Shown here piece by piece: positions 42,832-51,195 of a DNA stretch of 58,852 bases; the stretch's first letter is position 1; each line of letters starts with the position of its first letter. The translations under genes and the position numbers were made by a program. Source of the DNA: Bifidobacteriaceae bacterium (lineage in GTDB: Bacteria > Actinomycetota > Actinomycetes > Actinomycetales > WQXJ01); assembly GCA_031265345.1 (NCBI GenBank), contig JAISCU010000371.1:1-58852 (forward strand), given 5' to 3'. The notes below the pieces were generated by a model. That model was not told the origin of the DNA. It saw nothing but the letters and a program-made list of their open reading frames with translations, and did no database searches.

Positions 42832-44937
42832 TCACAACGCGATTCGGGCGTCGTCCAAGCGGAATTGCCCGGCCAAGACGCCTGCGGCGGTCCACGGCAG
42901 CCAATGACGATTCAGTCCGAACCCCCGGCGAGGGCCGAAGCACCAGTGCTCCTGTTGCCATCCCGGCCCCGCCAAATCGAAAGGACGGTCCGGCGTGGCG
43001 AGCATCGCCACTGAGCCGTGGTGCACCAGCCGGGCCAGCTCCATCCAGTACTCGTCGCCGCAGATGCGGGCCAACTCGGCGAAGGCCGCCGCCGAGGCGA
43101 CAGCGAAGCCGTCGGACATGGTCACGCCGGTGGTGATCAGCTGCATGCCCACGGTCGAGCAACCGCTCTTCCAATGCAGATCCTCTTCGCTCATGCCCTC
43201 GGGCGGAGGGACGTCCCACAGATGCACCCAGGTCTGCGCCACCATCGCCGCTTGCAGCGCGCGCCGCGCCCAGAGCGGGTCGCCAGTCAGGCGATGCAGA
43301 CACAAGTACGCTTCGAGCGCTCCGAGCGCCGCCTCTTTGTCAACGACATCGGGATTGTCGAGGGTCGCTCCCGCATAGTCGCCGTTGACCCCATGCCGTC
43401 GCCAGACATGGTTCCCGGCGCCCAGCGCCGCTTCTCCCCAGGGCTCGGGCCCTTCGATCGAGGCAAGGCGGCTCAGCAGGGGCACGGCCAACGCGGTGGC
43501 CGTGCCCGACTCTTCCAACACGACGCCAGACCCCGCCTCCCAGGCCCGCGGCAACGATCCGTCGGAGCGCTGCTCCGAGACGATCCACTGGCCGATGGCT
43601 CGCGCCCATCCACGCCAGGCAGGCCTCGACGTTCCCTGCGCCTCCTCGAAGATGGCCGCCTCGAGCGCGGCCAACGCGCCGTCCGCCAGAGATCGCAGGA
43701 ACACCGCCGGACGGCCAGCGACCAACCGGTAGGTCGAGGGGCTTCCCGTCGCAAGGTCGAATCCCTCGCAACTCGGCGGCTCCATCGGCAGGGAGGAGAA
43801 CGAGTCGAGGATGCGGACACCGGCGTCGCGGAGGCCGGAGCCTGCCCCAGGCCCGCGCCGCGCCGCTTCCCTCAGGAGCACATAAGCGGCTTGGGTGTTG
43901 GCGCCGACAAAGCCCATGAGGGCGGCGTTCGCATCCGCGACGGGTCTGCCCGTCGTCGCGTCGGACTCGAGGCCCACCCCGGTGAGCTCGCCGCGAGCCG
44001 CCGTGTTCACGGAACGCACTTGCGACGCCAACACCTCGGCGCAGGCGTACCTTGGGCCCGGCCCCGTCTCACGCGGAACTGACGGATCCAGCACCTCCCA
44101 GGCCCAGCGCCACGCGGCGTCGAACAACGAAGCTCCCGGACCGGCGTGGCCGCCCCGCAACCGGATGGATTGGCTGGCCGAGAAACCGTCTTCCGCTGGG
44201 AACAGGCGCACCCGCCATCCCGGATACTGGGTCAGCGGCAAGCCGCCGTTGGAATAGGTGGTCTCGCCTTCGGTGCCGGGCAGTGAGGCCACGAGCGACA
44301 CCTGGCCAGTTCCATGGTCGACCAGTCCCAACGAGGCGAATCGAAAACGCGGGCTTGTCAACGGCACTCCGAATTCGTCTTCGACGTCCGCCCGCACAGT
44401 GGCGCCGTCAGGCGCGGAATCGAGGATCCCGATCCAACGGCCGTCCGCCCACCGCGCCGCCACCAGCGGCGCCGCCATCCGGTCCTCCCTGGCCAGAACC
44501 GTCGCCGCTCCCATCCGACGCGAGGGCACCCCGCCTATCGCGCACGGGGCCACCGACTCAGCGGCCCCGTAGACCAGGCCAGGCGCGAACAGGTCCAGCG
44601 CGGACAGGCTCGAGCAGGGCAGCCCGACTTCGACGAGCGCGGCGAAGCCGAGGCCGGGCGAGCCCTTGACGGTGATGGTTCGCCGCAATGCCAGGTCGTC
44701 GTTGCCGCAGTTCCAGACGTCACGGATGAGGACCCGGCAGTCCGCTCCGACGGGAATGGCGCAGGACGCCACCGCCCCAGTGCCGTCTTGCCTCGCCGAC
44801 AGCTCGATCGAAGCCAGCTCGGCTTGAATCCGAGCCCGCCGGTGCCCCACCAACAGCGAGGGCACCTCGAGCGACACCGCGCACGGGCCGAGCACGGCTT
44901 CAAGGCTCCCGTCGCGGCGACGGCGGATGGTGCTCAT
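42832..44937 (-). CDS. Large uncharacterised six-hairpin-glycosidase-like protein
   Basis: 701 residues, no signal peptide. The first 290 residues are beta-rich; the remainder is an alternating helical array (for example FVGANTQAAYVLLREAA, DKEAALGALEAYLCLHRLTG, WARRALQAAMVAQTWVHLWD) of the (alpha/alpha)6-barrel type. Conserved-looking acidic/aromatic clusters include LHWKSGCSTVGM and WQQEHWCFGP. It is the last gene of an operon with an arabinofuranosidase and sugar importer and overlaps the permease start by four bases, so a cytoplasmic glycan-degrading enzyme is likely. No named GH family recognised. Confidence 0.72.
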   Translation of the reverse strand: MSTIRRRRDGSLEAVLGPCAVSLEVPSLLVGHRRARIQAELASIELSARQDGTGAVASCAIPVGADCRVLIRDVWNCGNDDLALRRTITVKGSPGLGFAALVEVGLPCSSLSALDLFAPGLVYGAAESVAPCAIGGVPSRRMGAATVLAREDRMAAPLVAARWADGRWIGILDSAPDGATVRADVEDEFGVPLTSPRFRFASLGLVDHGTGQVSLVASLPGTEGETTYSNGGLPLTQYPGWRVRLFPAEDGFSASQSIRLRGGHAGPGASLFDAAWRWAWEVLDPSVPRETGPGPRYACAEVLASQVRSVNTAARGELTGVGLESDATTGRPVADANAALMGFVGANTQAAYVLLREAARRGPGAGSGLRDAGVRILDSFSSLPMEPPSCEGFDLATGSPSTYRLVAGRPAVFLRSLADGALAALEAAIFEEAQGTSRPAWRGWARAIGQWIVSEQRSDGSLPRAWEAGSGVVLEESGTATALAVPLLSRLASIEGPEPWGEAALGAGNHVWRRHGVNGDYAGATLDNPDVVDKEAALGALEAYLCLHRLTGDPLWARRALQAAMVAQTWVHLWDVPPPEGMSEEDLHWKSGCSTVGMQLITTGVTMSDGFAVASAAAFAELARICGDEYWMELARLVHHGSVAMLATPDRPFDLAGPGWQQEHWCFGPRRGFGLNRHWLPWTAAGVLAGQFRLDDARIAL

Positions 44938-45761
44938 GCCTTGATGCCCGTGGACGCGATCGAAGGGACTATGTAGCGCTGGAATGCGATGAACATGACT
45001 ACGACGGGAACGGTCAGGAGCACGACCCCCGCCATTTGCACCGTTGGCAGCGTGTAATGCTGGGATTGCAGAGAGTTCAGCCCGACGGTCAACACGAACA
45101 ACTCAGGCTTGTTCGTCATGGTGACCGGGACCATGAAACTGTTCCACATCCAGGTCGCGGACAGAATCGCCTGGGTGGCGATCCCCGTGATCGTCAAAGG
45201 CACGCCGATTCGCAGAAAGGTCCGCAACCTCCCGGCGCCGTCAATCGCGGCGGCGTCCGCGAGCTCGGCGGGCAGCGCCGAAAAGGACTGCCTCATCAGG
45301 AAGATCAGCAGCGGATTGACAATGAACGGGACGATCAGCGCGGTCAGCGTGTTGAGCCAGCCGAGCTCAGTGATTTGCAGATACAGCGGGATCAGGTAGG
45401 CCTGCAACGGCACCATCAGAATGGCGATGATCCCCAAGAAGACGGCTTGGCGACCACGGAAACGAAACCGCGCCAGCGCGTACCCCGCAAGCGTGTTCAC
45501 CACCACGGCGCCAGCGACGACGCATGCCGTGACGACCAGAGTGTTGAGGTACCAGCGTCCGATCGGCGCGTTGCTCATCACGAAAGCGTAGTTGCCGAGC
45601 GTGAACCTGACAGGGCCGCCTTTGAACGGATACGCGGTCGGGTCGAGAAGAGAGACGAAGAGCGCGAAGAGGAGCGGCGTGGACATGACCAGGCCGAAGC
45701 CGATCAGCACAGTGTGGTGCGCCACCCGCGTCATCCGGCGTCCGCCGCGCGCGGCGCTCAT
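44934..45761 (-). CDS. Carbohydrate ABC transporter permease (MalG type)
   Basis: 275 residues, six membrane segments. The coupling loop is ELADAAAIDGAGRLRTFLRI with the E-A-A pattern (here D-A-A) and conserved D-G. It overlaps both neighbours by four bases. With the MalF-type permease and binding protein it imports oligosaccharides; no ATPase gene is in the locus, so a shared MsiK-like ATPase elsewhere is probably used. Confidence 0.93.
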   Translation of the reverse strand: MSAARGGRRMTRVAHHTVLIGFGLVMSTPLLFALFVSLLDPTAYPFKGGPVRFTLGNYAFVMSNAPIGRWYLNTLVVTACVVAGAVVVNTLAGYALARFRFRGRQAVFLGIIAILMVPLQAYLIPLYLQITELGWLNTLTALIVPFIVNPLLIFLMRQSFSALPAELADAAAIDGAGRLRTFLRIGVPLTITGIATQAILSATWMWNSFMVPVTMTNKPELFVLTVGLNSLQSQHYTLPTVQMAGVVLLTVPVVVMFIAFQRYIVPSIASTGIKA

Positions 45762-46705
45762 CGATCGGCCTTGGCCCGGGCGGCCAGCCGATTGGAGACC
45801 AAGCCTGCGATGACGACCGTGACCAACAGGACCACCGTCGCAGCGCTTCCGTAGCCGACAGCGTTGAGCCGGAAGGCCTGTTGGTAGATGAAGATGACCA
45901 GCGTGGAAGTGGCTCCAGCCGGGCTGCCCAGGACTGTGCCCCCGCAGATGACATAGGCCTGGTCGAACACCTGCACGGCTTGAATCACACCTGCGACCAA
46001 CACGAACGCGGTGAATGGCCGCAGTCCCGGCAAGGTGACGTGCCAGAAGCGCCGGAGCACCGACGCCCCGTCGACCTCAGCGGCCTCGTAGAGCACCTGC
46101 GGTATGGATTCCATCCCGCCCACGAAGATGACGATGTACAGACCGACGAACATGTAGACATAGACGATGACCAGAAAGGGCAGAGCGAGCGAGGTGTCCG
46201 CGTACCAGGTCGAGTCCGGCAGCCCGAACACGGCCAAGAGCCCAGTCAGCGGACCCGACTTGACGAAGAGTTGCATGAAGATGGTCGTGACGGCCACGGT
46301 CGAGGTCATATACGGAACGAAGAAGGCCGTCCTCAACGCCGTTCGGCCGCGAGTCGCGCTCTGCAGCAGCGCGGCCATGCCGACAGCCAACATGGTCTGC
46401 GCGGGAACCACGAACGCCACGAACGTGCCCGTGATCGCCATGGAGCGCCCGAAGGCCGGGTCCGCGAAGAGCGCCTGAAAGTTCTCCAATCCAACGAACT
46501 GTCGTTGGGAGAAGTGGAACTTGTTGACCTCCTGGAATGACAGGACGACCGACTGGAGGATCGGCACCACGTACCACCAGACCAGCAGCACCGACGCCGG
46601 CGCCAGCATTATCCAAGCGGCGGCGTTGTCCCGGAAAGCCGGACCGCGCCAGCGCGAGCGCCAACGCGCCGACCTCGCGCGGGGGCTGTTCCGGGACCAG
46701 GCCAT
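45758..46705 (-). CDS. Carbohydrate ABC transporter permease (MalF type)
   Basis: 315 residues, six membrane segments, coupling loop VLYEAAEVDGASVLRRFWHV. ATG 46705 is taken because GAGG lies six bases upstream; an in-frame GTG four codons earlier is within that site. The first 25 residues are Arg/Ser-rich. An octamer tandem repeat lies just upstream, between it and the binding-protein gene. Confidence 0.92.
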   Translation of the reverse strand: MAWSRNSPRARSARWRSRWRGPAFRDNAAAWIMLAPASVLLVWWYVVPILQSVVLSFQEVNKFHFSQRQFVGLENFQALFADPAFGRSMAITGTFVAFVVPAQTMLAVGMAALLQSATRGRTALRTAFFVPYMTSTVAVTTIFMQLFVKSGPLTGLLAVFGLPDSTWYADTSLALPFLVIVYVYMFVGLYIVIFVGGMESIPQVLYEAAEVDGASVLRRFWHVTLPGLRPFTAFVLVAGVIQAVQVFDQAYVICGGTVLGSPAGATSTLVIFIYQQAFRLNAVGYGSAATVVLLVTVVIAGLVSNRLAARAKADR

Positions 46706-46724
46706 ACCTTTCCTCACTACTCAC

Positions 46725-46764
46725 GCCCGGACGCCCGGACGCCCGGACGCCGGGACGCCCGGAC
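46725..46764. repeat. Octamer GCCCGGAC repeated five times
   Basis: Five adjacent copies, the fourth with one transposed base (GCCGGGAC). The array fills much of the 91 bp gap between the binding-protein and permease genes and lies about 20 bp before the permease start. It could vary by slippage and so tune the ratio of binding protein to permease. Confidence 0.88.
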
Positions 46765-46796
46765 CAGCCAGGGCTCCGCGCCGTCCGCCGTCCCTT

Positions 46797-48074
46797 CTAT
46801 TCTCGTCCGTACTTGTCTTGCAGTTCGCTCAGCAATGGTTGCGGCGAGGCGTTGTCAGGGTCGGCCACCATTTGCTGGAAACCGGCCACCAGGTCGTTGC
46901 CGAACTCGATCGTCTCAAGGGGATAGTCCAATGTGTGGCCTTGTGCCAGGACCGCCTCGGTGAAGGACGCGTATTCGGGCGTCGAGTCGCGGTAGGTGTC
47001 AGCCACAACTGTCATCGCGGGCACGAATCCCAAGCCGGTCGTGATGATCGCCTCCTGCGAGAAGGAATCCGTCAGCAGCCCCAGCACTCTCGCGGCCAAG
47101 GCGGTGTCCTGGGCCGCGGAAGTGATCGAGAATCCGCCTCCGTAGGTCGCCACCATGGCCTGGTCGGCTTTGACCGTTGGAATGGCTTCCAGCCGGTAGT
47201 TGACATCTGGGCCGGTCGTGGCCATGAAACCGATGTACCACGGACCAGCGTCAGACATCGCGGCGGTTCCACTCGCGATCGCTTCGCCGTCCCAGGTCGC
47301 GCCGAGTTGTTGGGCGGTGGCCGCGGAGCCGTCTGCGAACAGGCCCACCAAGAACTCGAGGCCTGCCACGTTCTCGGGCGAATCGATGGTCCGGCCATAG
47401 TCGTAGCCGCCGCCGAAAGCGTAGAGATATTGCGTGATGTGGAAGAGATTGTCCAGAATGACCAATCCGGCGGCATCGGGATTCGCTGCGTGGACTTGCT
47501 TGGCCACTTCTCCTAGCTCCGCTATGGTCGCGGGCAATTCAGTGACGCCCGCAGCCGACAGCACGTCCATGTTGTAGACCATGCCCGAGTTCTGCAGGTA
47601 CGCCGGAATTCCGAATTGCTCGCCTTCGATGTTCCAACCCCGCACCAGGGCGTCGGGATAGAGGGCGGCATCGAAATCGACCTGGTCCAACAACTCGTCG
47701 AGCGGCACGATCGCGCCCTCGACCGCGTATTGGGCCACCGGAGCCGCGTTGTCCCACATGATGATGTCGGGGGCGGTGCCCGCCGCGAATTCGGTCGGCA
47801 TCTGGTTGAGTTGGTCGTCGTAGGTGGGATAGACCACCGGCGTGATGGTGACGCCGTCGAGGTTCTCTTCCGCGTGCGCGATTATCTCCTCCATATATGT
47901 GTCCGTCGCGCCGCCGCCGGCGTAACCCACGGTGATCTCGGCGGAGCCGCTCGCCGGTGATTTCTCATCGCTTGGGCCCTGGGACGGCTGATCGCTGGAG
48001 CACCCCGCGCCCATGGCGACCGTCAGCGCTGATACCAGGACTGATCCAATGATCCGTGCTCGAATATGTGTCAT
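46797..48074 (-). CDS. Carbohydrate ABC transporter substrate-binding lipoprotein (extracellular binding protein family 1)
   Basis: 425 residues. Signal peptide with lipobox MGAGC followed by a Ser/Asp/Gln spacer. The mature protein begins AEITVGYAGGGATDTYMEEI and includes FAAGTAPDIIMWDN and GIPAYLQNSGMVYNMDVL, the typical family 1 pattern for oligosaccharide binding. GAGGAG seven bases before ATG. It lies just after the arabinofuranosidase gene and likely binds an arabinose-containing oligosaccharide. Confidence 0.93.
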   Translation of the reverse strand: MTHIRARIIGSVLVSALTVAMGAGCSSDQPSQGPSDEKSPASGSAEITVGYAGGGATDTYMEEIIAHAEENLDGVTITPVVYPTYDDQLNQMPTEFAAGTAPDIIMWDNAAPVAQYAVEGAIVPLDELLDQVDFDAALYPDALVRGWNIEGEQFGIPAYLQNSGMVYNMDVLSAAGVTELPATIAELGEVAKQVHAANPDAAGLVILDNLFHITQYLYAFGGGYDYGRTIDSPENVAGLEFLVGLFADGSAATAQQLGATWDGEAIASGTAAMSDAGPWYIGFMATTGPDVNYRLEAIPTVKADQAMVATYGGGFSITSAAQDTALAARVLGLLTDSFSQEAIITTGLGFVPAMTVVADTYRDSTPEYASFTEAVLAQGHTLDYPLETIEFGNDLVAGFQQMVADPDNASPQPLLSELQDKYGRE

Positions 48075-48089
48075 CCTTGACTCCTCGTC

Positions 48090-50036
48090 TTAGTTGTCTT
48101 TCGACGCTGGCGCGCCGATGGTGCTCTCGGCATTGATTGTCTCGACCGACGGACTGTCCTCGGGCAACCACACCCGGAAAGCTGGGCCCGATGCCTCGGC
48201 GTGGGCGTTGTACGGGACCAGCGCGAGTTCTACGGGCCGCCCCGCCTCTCCTGCCCCGACTCGACCCGCCGCTCGCAGCTTCCCGTCGGGTCGTCGGCTG
48301 GGCGGCGAGTCTGTGTCGACGGACAGAGCCCCAAGGTCCTCGGCCGAAAGGGATGGGCCGGATTCGACGCACCAGACCAACGGGCCGGATCGAACGGCGA
48401 TTCGGTCGCGCACAGACTCGATTCGGTGGTCGGGCCGGACCCATTGGGGCGCCGCGGGCAGTTCCAAGTTGATCTGGTCGCCCCTCTTGAACGCTCGATA
48501 CACGCTGACGCTCGGATGCACGCACTCCATCCGCTGGCCGTCCATCTCCAGCCAGGCCCCGCGGCGCGCCCAACCGGGGATCCGCAGCGTCAGCGTCCAG
48601 GGCGTCCCTCCCGTCTCTTCCACCCGGATCCGGACCCGCCCGTCCCAGGGGTAGTCCGTGTCCACCCTCAACCGCACCGGGGAGCCGCAGGGCGAGGCCG
48701 CCAACTCCATCGAAGCGTATTGATGTATTTGGACCGCGCCCGCCGAAGTCGTCACCATCAGGCCGGGCAGCAGCGCCAGGGTGCGCGCGACGTTGGTCGG
48801 GCAGCATGACACCTGGAACCAGCTCTGGCGCGTGTCCGTCCGCGGGCTAGGACTCGGGCGGTCGGGATCGCCGCCGCCACGGGGTGCGCCCGGCGAGGCG
48901 CCCGGCGAGCGCAACACCTCCACCGGATTGGCGTAGAAGAAGGACTTTCCATCCTTGGAGACTCCGGCGCAGACGATGTTGTACAGCACATGCTCGATCG
49001 CGTCCGCGAACCGTGATTCGCCGGTCGCGAGCAACAAGCGCCAGGCCAGCATGGCCGCCGCCACGCCGCCGCATGTCTCGCAATAGGCCTGCTCCAGCGG
49101 CAGTTCGAAGGGCCTGCCGAAGCTCTCGGTGGCAGGCCGGGCGCCCATACCGCCGGTGACATAGGCCTGGCTCGCCGACGCCAGGTCGAACTGTCTGATG
49201 ACGGCCTCCAGAAGCTCCTGGTCCCCCGTCTCGGTGGCGATGTCGCAGGCGCCCGCGGCGAGGTAGAGAGCCCTCACCACGTGACCCGCGAAGGCCGGGG
49301 CTCTCCGGAAAGCCACTTCGTCCTGAAAATAGTCGAAACCGAATTCGGCGTCAGACATCGAACGACGTCCACGATTCCCCAAGAAGTTCGATGCCGTGTC
49401 GAGGTAGCGCGGATTGCCCGTCTGCCGCCAGAGTTCCACCAGCGCCATCTCCACTCCAGGGTGACCGCAAAAGCGCGCATCGCCCGGACGGCCGAATTCG
49501 GAGCACAGCTGGTCGGCGCAGGCGACGGCGGAGTCGATCAGCTCCGAGTCGCGACCGGTCCGGCAGTGTGCGATCCCGGCCTGGATGAAATGCCCGGCAC
49601 AGTACAACTCATGGCCCCAGACCAGATCGGAGTAACGTCCCCGGCGGCCTGGGACACCGAACATCGTGTTCAGGTATCCGTCTTGAGACTGGGCCCTTAA
49701 GACGCGTCTCACCAGGCTGTCTAGCTCGCGCCCGCGACGCTCGGCTGGATGTGCCAGGCGGTCCCACGCCAGAGCTTCGATGATCTTGTAGACCTCGGAA
49801 TCCGCGAACTCCTTGCCGGAACGCGCCGGGCCGGCTCCCTCGCCAGTGGCGTCGAAGTTGTCGATCCATCCCGCGGCCTGCAACTGTCGCAGCACATGGT
49901 CGAATGTGACCGAAGAGTTGGTGCCACAACGCTCGGCCCAATAGCCCGTTCCGAGCCCGACCGCGTCCAGCGGCAGGGGCGCGAGTTTGCCACGACTCGG
50001 CACCACGGGCATCGCGCCCAACACAGCCTCAGACAT
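48090..50036 (-). CDS. GH127-family beta-L-arabinofuranosidase
   Basis: 648 residues, cytoplasmic. Zinc-thiolate site of GH127 is intact: E320 and C322 (YCETCGG) with C411 and C412 (SCCPTNVAR), the last being the likely nucleophile; E304 (TGGMGARPATESFG) is the acid/base. Unusual is a Pro/Gly/Arg/Ser-rich insert (about 378-404) just before the CC motif. ATG 50036 has AAGGAA upstream; a longer frame crosses the promoter and is rejected. It would release beta-L-arabinofuranose from imported oligosaccharides such as those of plant hydroxyproline-rich proteins. Confidence 0.93.
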   Translation of the reverse strand: MSEAVLGAMPVVPSRGKLAPLPLDAVGLGTGYWAERCGTNSSVTFDHVLRQLQAAGWIDNFDATGEGAGPARSGKEFADSEVYKIIEALAWDRLAHPAERRGRELDSLVRRVLRAQSQDGYLNTMFGVPGRRGRYSDLVWGHELYCAGHFIQAGIAHCRTGRDSELIDSAVACADQLCSEFGRPGDARFCGHPGVEMALVELWRQTGNPRYLDTASNFLGNRGRRSMSDAEFGFDYFQDEVAFRRAPAFAGHVVRALYLAAGACDIATETGDQELLEAVIRQFDLASASQAYVTGGMGARPATESFGRPFELPLEQAYCETCGGVAAAMLAWRLLLATGESRFADAIEHVLYNIVCAGVSKDGKSFFYANPVEVLRSPGASPGAPRGGGDPDRPSPSPRTDTRQSWFQVSCCPTNVARTLALLPGLMVTTSAGAVQIHQYASMELAASPCGSPVRLRVDTDYPWDGRVRIRVEETGGTPWTLTLRIPGWARRGAWLEMDGQRMECVHPSVSVYRAFKRGDQINLELPAAPQWVRPDHRIESVRDRIAVRSGPLVWCVESGPSLSAEDLGALSVDTDSPPSRRPDGKLRAAGRVGAGEAGRPVELALVPYNAHAEASGPAFRVWLPEDSPSVETINAESTIGAPASKDN

Positions 50037-50066
50037 TGGGGGTTCCTTGCGCGTCTTGAAACTAGC

Positions 50067-50078
50067 GAAAACGGTTTC
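50067..50078. promoter_or_regulatory. LacI-type operator at the arabinofuranosidase promoter
   Basis: GAAAACGGTTTC is a palindrome with one mismatched pair and the central CG typical of LacI-family sites. It lies immediately downstream of the -10 element, so a bound repressor would block transcription start. The divergent LacI-family gene begins 88 bp away. Confidence 0.8.
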
Positions 50079-50082
50079 TATC

Positions 50083-50111
50083 ATGCTAGGGTGTAACCGA
50101 TGTTCCGTCAA
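50083..50111 (-). promoter_or_regulatory. Sigma-70-type promoter of the GH127/importer operon
   Basis: On the reverse strand TTGACG and TAGCAT are separated by exactly 17 bases. The -10 end lies about 47 bases before the arabinofuranosidase start codon, with the LacI-type operator between. A good housekeeping promoter. Confidence 0.7.
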
Positions 50112-50165
50112 CCCCGACGGCGCGACTGACAGACCTGGACTCGACGCGGAAAGTGGTGAGCGCAA

Positions 50166-51194
50166 GTGGTTTCCGCGAACGGCCGAAGCAGCGTTCCCGT
50201 CATGCTGGCCGACGTCGCCCAAGCGGCGGGGGTGTCGAAGGCCACCGCGTCGAAGGCCCTGAACGGCCGCCCTGAAGTGAACGCCGCGACCAGACGCCGC
50301 GTCGAATCAGTGGCGCGAGAACTCGGCTTCACACCGAATCTGGCGGCGCAGTCCTTGGCCGTGGGGCGCACAGGCATAGTCGGCCTGTTGACATCCGATC
50401 TGGATGGACGGTTTGTGCTGCCGATCCTGGCCGGGGCGCAGGACACGCTCGGCGCCAACGAATTGTCGGTGCTGCTATCGGACGCCCATGGCGACTCGAT
50501 ACGGGAGCTGCATCAACTGCGGGTCCTGCGCGGGCGGCGAGTCGACGGCCTGATCGTGGTTGGCCGAAGCACCGACCCCAGGCCGAGCCTCGGCCAGAGC
50601 CTCGGCGTCCCCGTGGTCTACTGCTACGCGCCGTCGGATGACCAGGGCGACCTTTCTCTGGTCCCGGACAACGTGGGCGCGGGCCGCACAGCCGCGGACC
50701 ACCTGGTGTCGATTGGCCGGAACCGGATCGTCCACATCACTGGGGACCCGGACTACGCCGCGGCGCGCGACCGGGCGAAGGGAGCCGATGCGCGGCTCGA
50801 CGGGGAGGGGATCACCCGATTGGGCGACGTCCTGTATGGCGACTGGACACAGAAATGGGGCCGTAAAGGCACGGCCGCTCTGCTCGACCGACACCCTGGG
50901 GTCGATGCCATCATCGCGGGCTCCGATCTGATCGCGGTGGGAGCGCTTGAAGTCTTGCGTGATCGGGGCGCGAGAGTGCCCGAGGATGTGGCGGTCATCG
51001 GATTCGACAACTGGACGGTGCTGGCCACCAACTCCCGCCCCGAGTTGACGACCATAGACATGAATCTGGAACAGCTGGGGCGCGAAGCCGCCCAGCGGCT
51101 ATTCCGCGCGATAGACGGCTCGCCTGGACCAGCAGGCGTTCACGCCTTACCGTGTCGATTGGTGATACGCGGATCGACCATGGCGGAGACGTAA
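50166..51194 (+). CDS. LacI-family transcriptional regulator
   Basis: 342 residues. HTH and hinge (MLADVAQAAGVSKATASKAL, then LGFTPNLAAQSLAVGRTGIV) followed by a periplasmic-binding-like effector domain ending R-P-E-L-T-T-I-D and LVIRGSTMAET. It is divergent from the GH127 operon and one base upstream of the second large hydrolase-like gene, so it probably controls both directions through the operator at 50067. Effector likely arabinose or an arabino-oligosaccharide. GTG start, modest ribosome site. Confidence 0.93.
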   Translation: MVSANGRSSVPVMLADVAQAAGVSKATASKALNGRPEVNAATRRRVESVARELGFTPNLAAQSLAVGRTGIVGLLTSDLDGRFVLPILAGAQDTLGANELSVLLSDAHGDSIRELHQLRVLRGRRVDGLIVVGRSTDPRPSLGQSLGVPVVYCYAPSDDQGDLSLVPDNVGAGRTAADHLVSIGRNRIVHITGDPDYAAARDRAKGADARLDGEGITRLGDVLYGDWTQKWGRKGTAALLDRHPGVDAIIAGSDLIAVGALEVLRDRGARVPEDVAVIGFDNWTVLATNSRPELTTIDMNLEQLGREAAQRLFRAIDGSPGPAGVHALPCRLVIRGSTMAET

Positions 51195-51195
51195 C

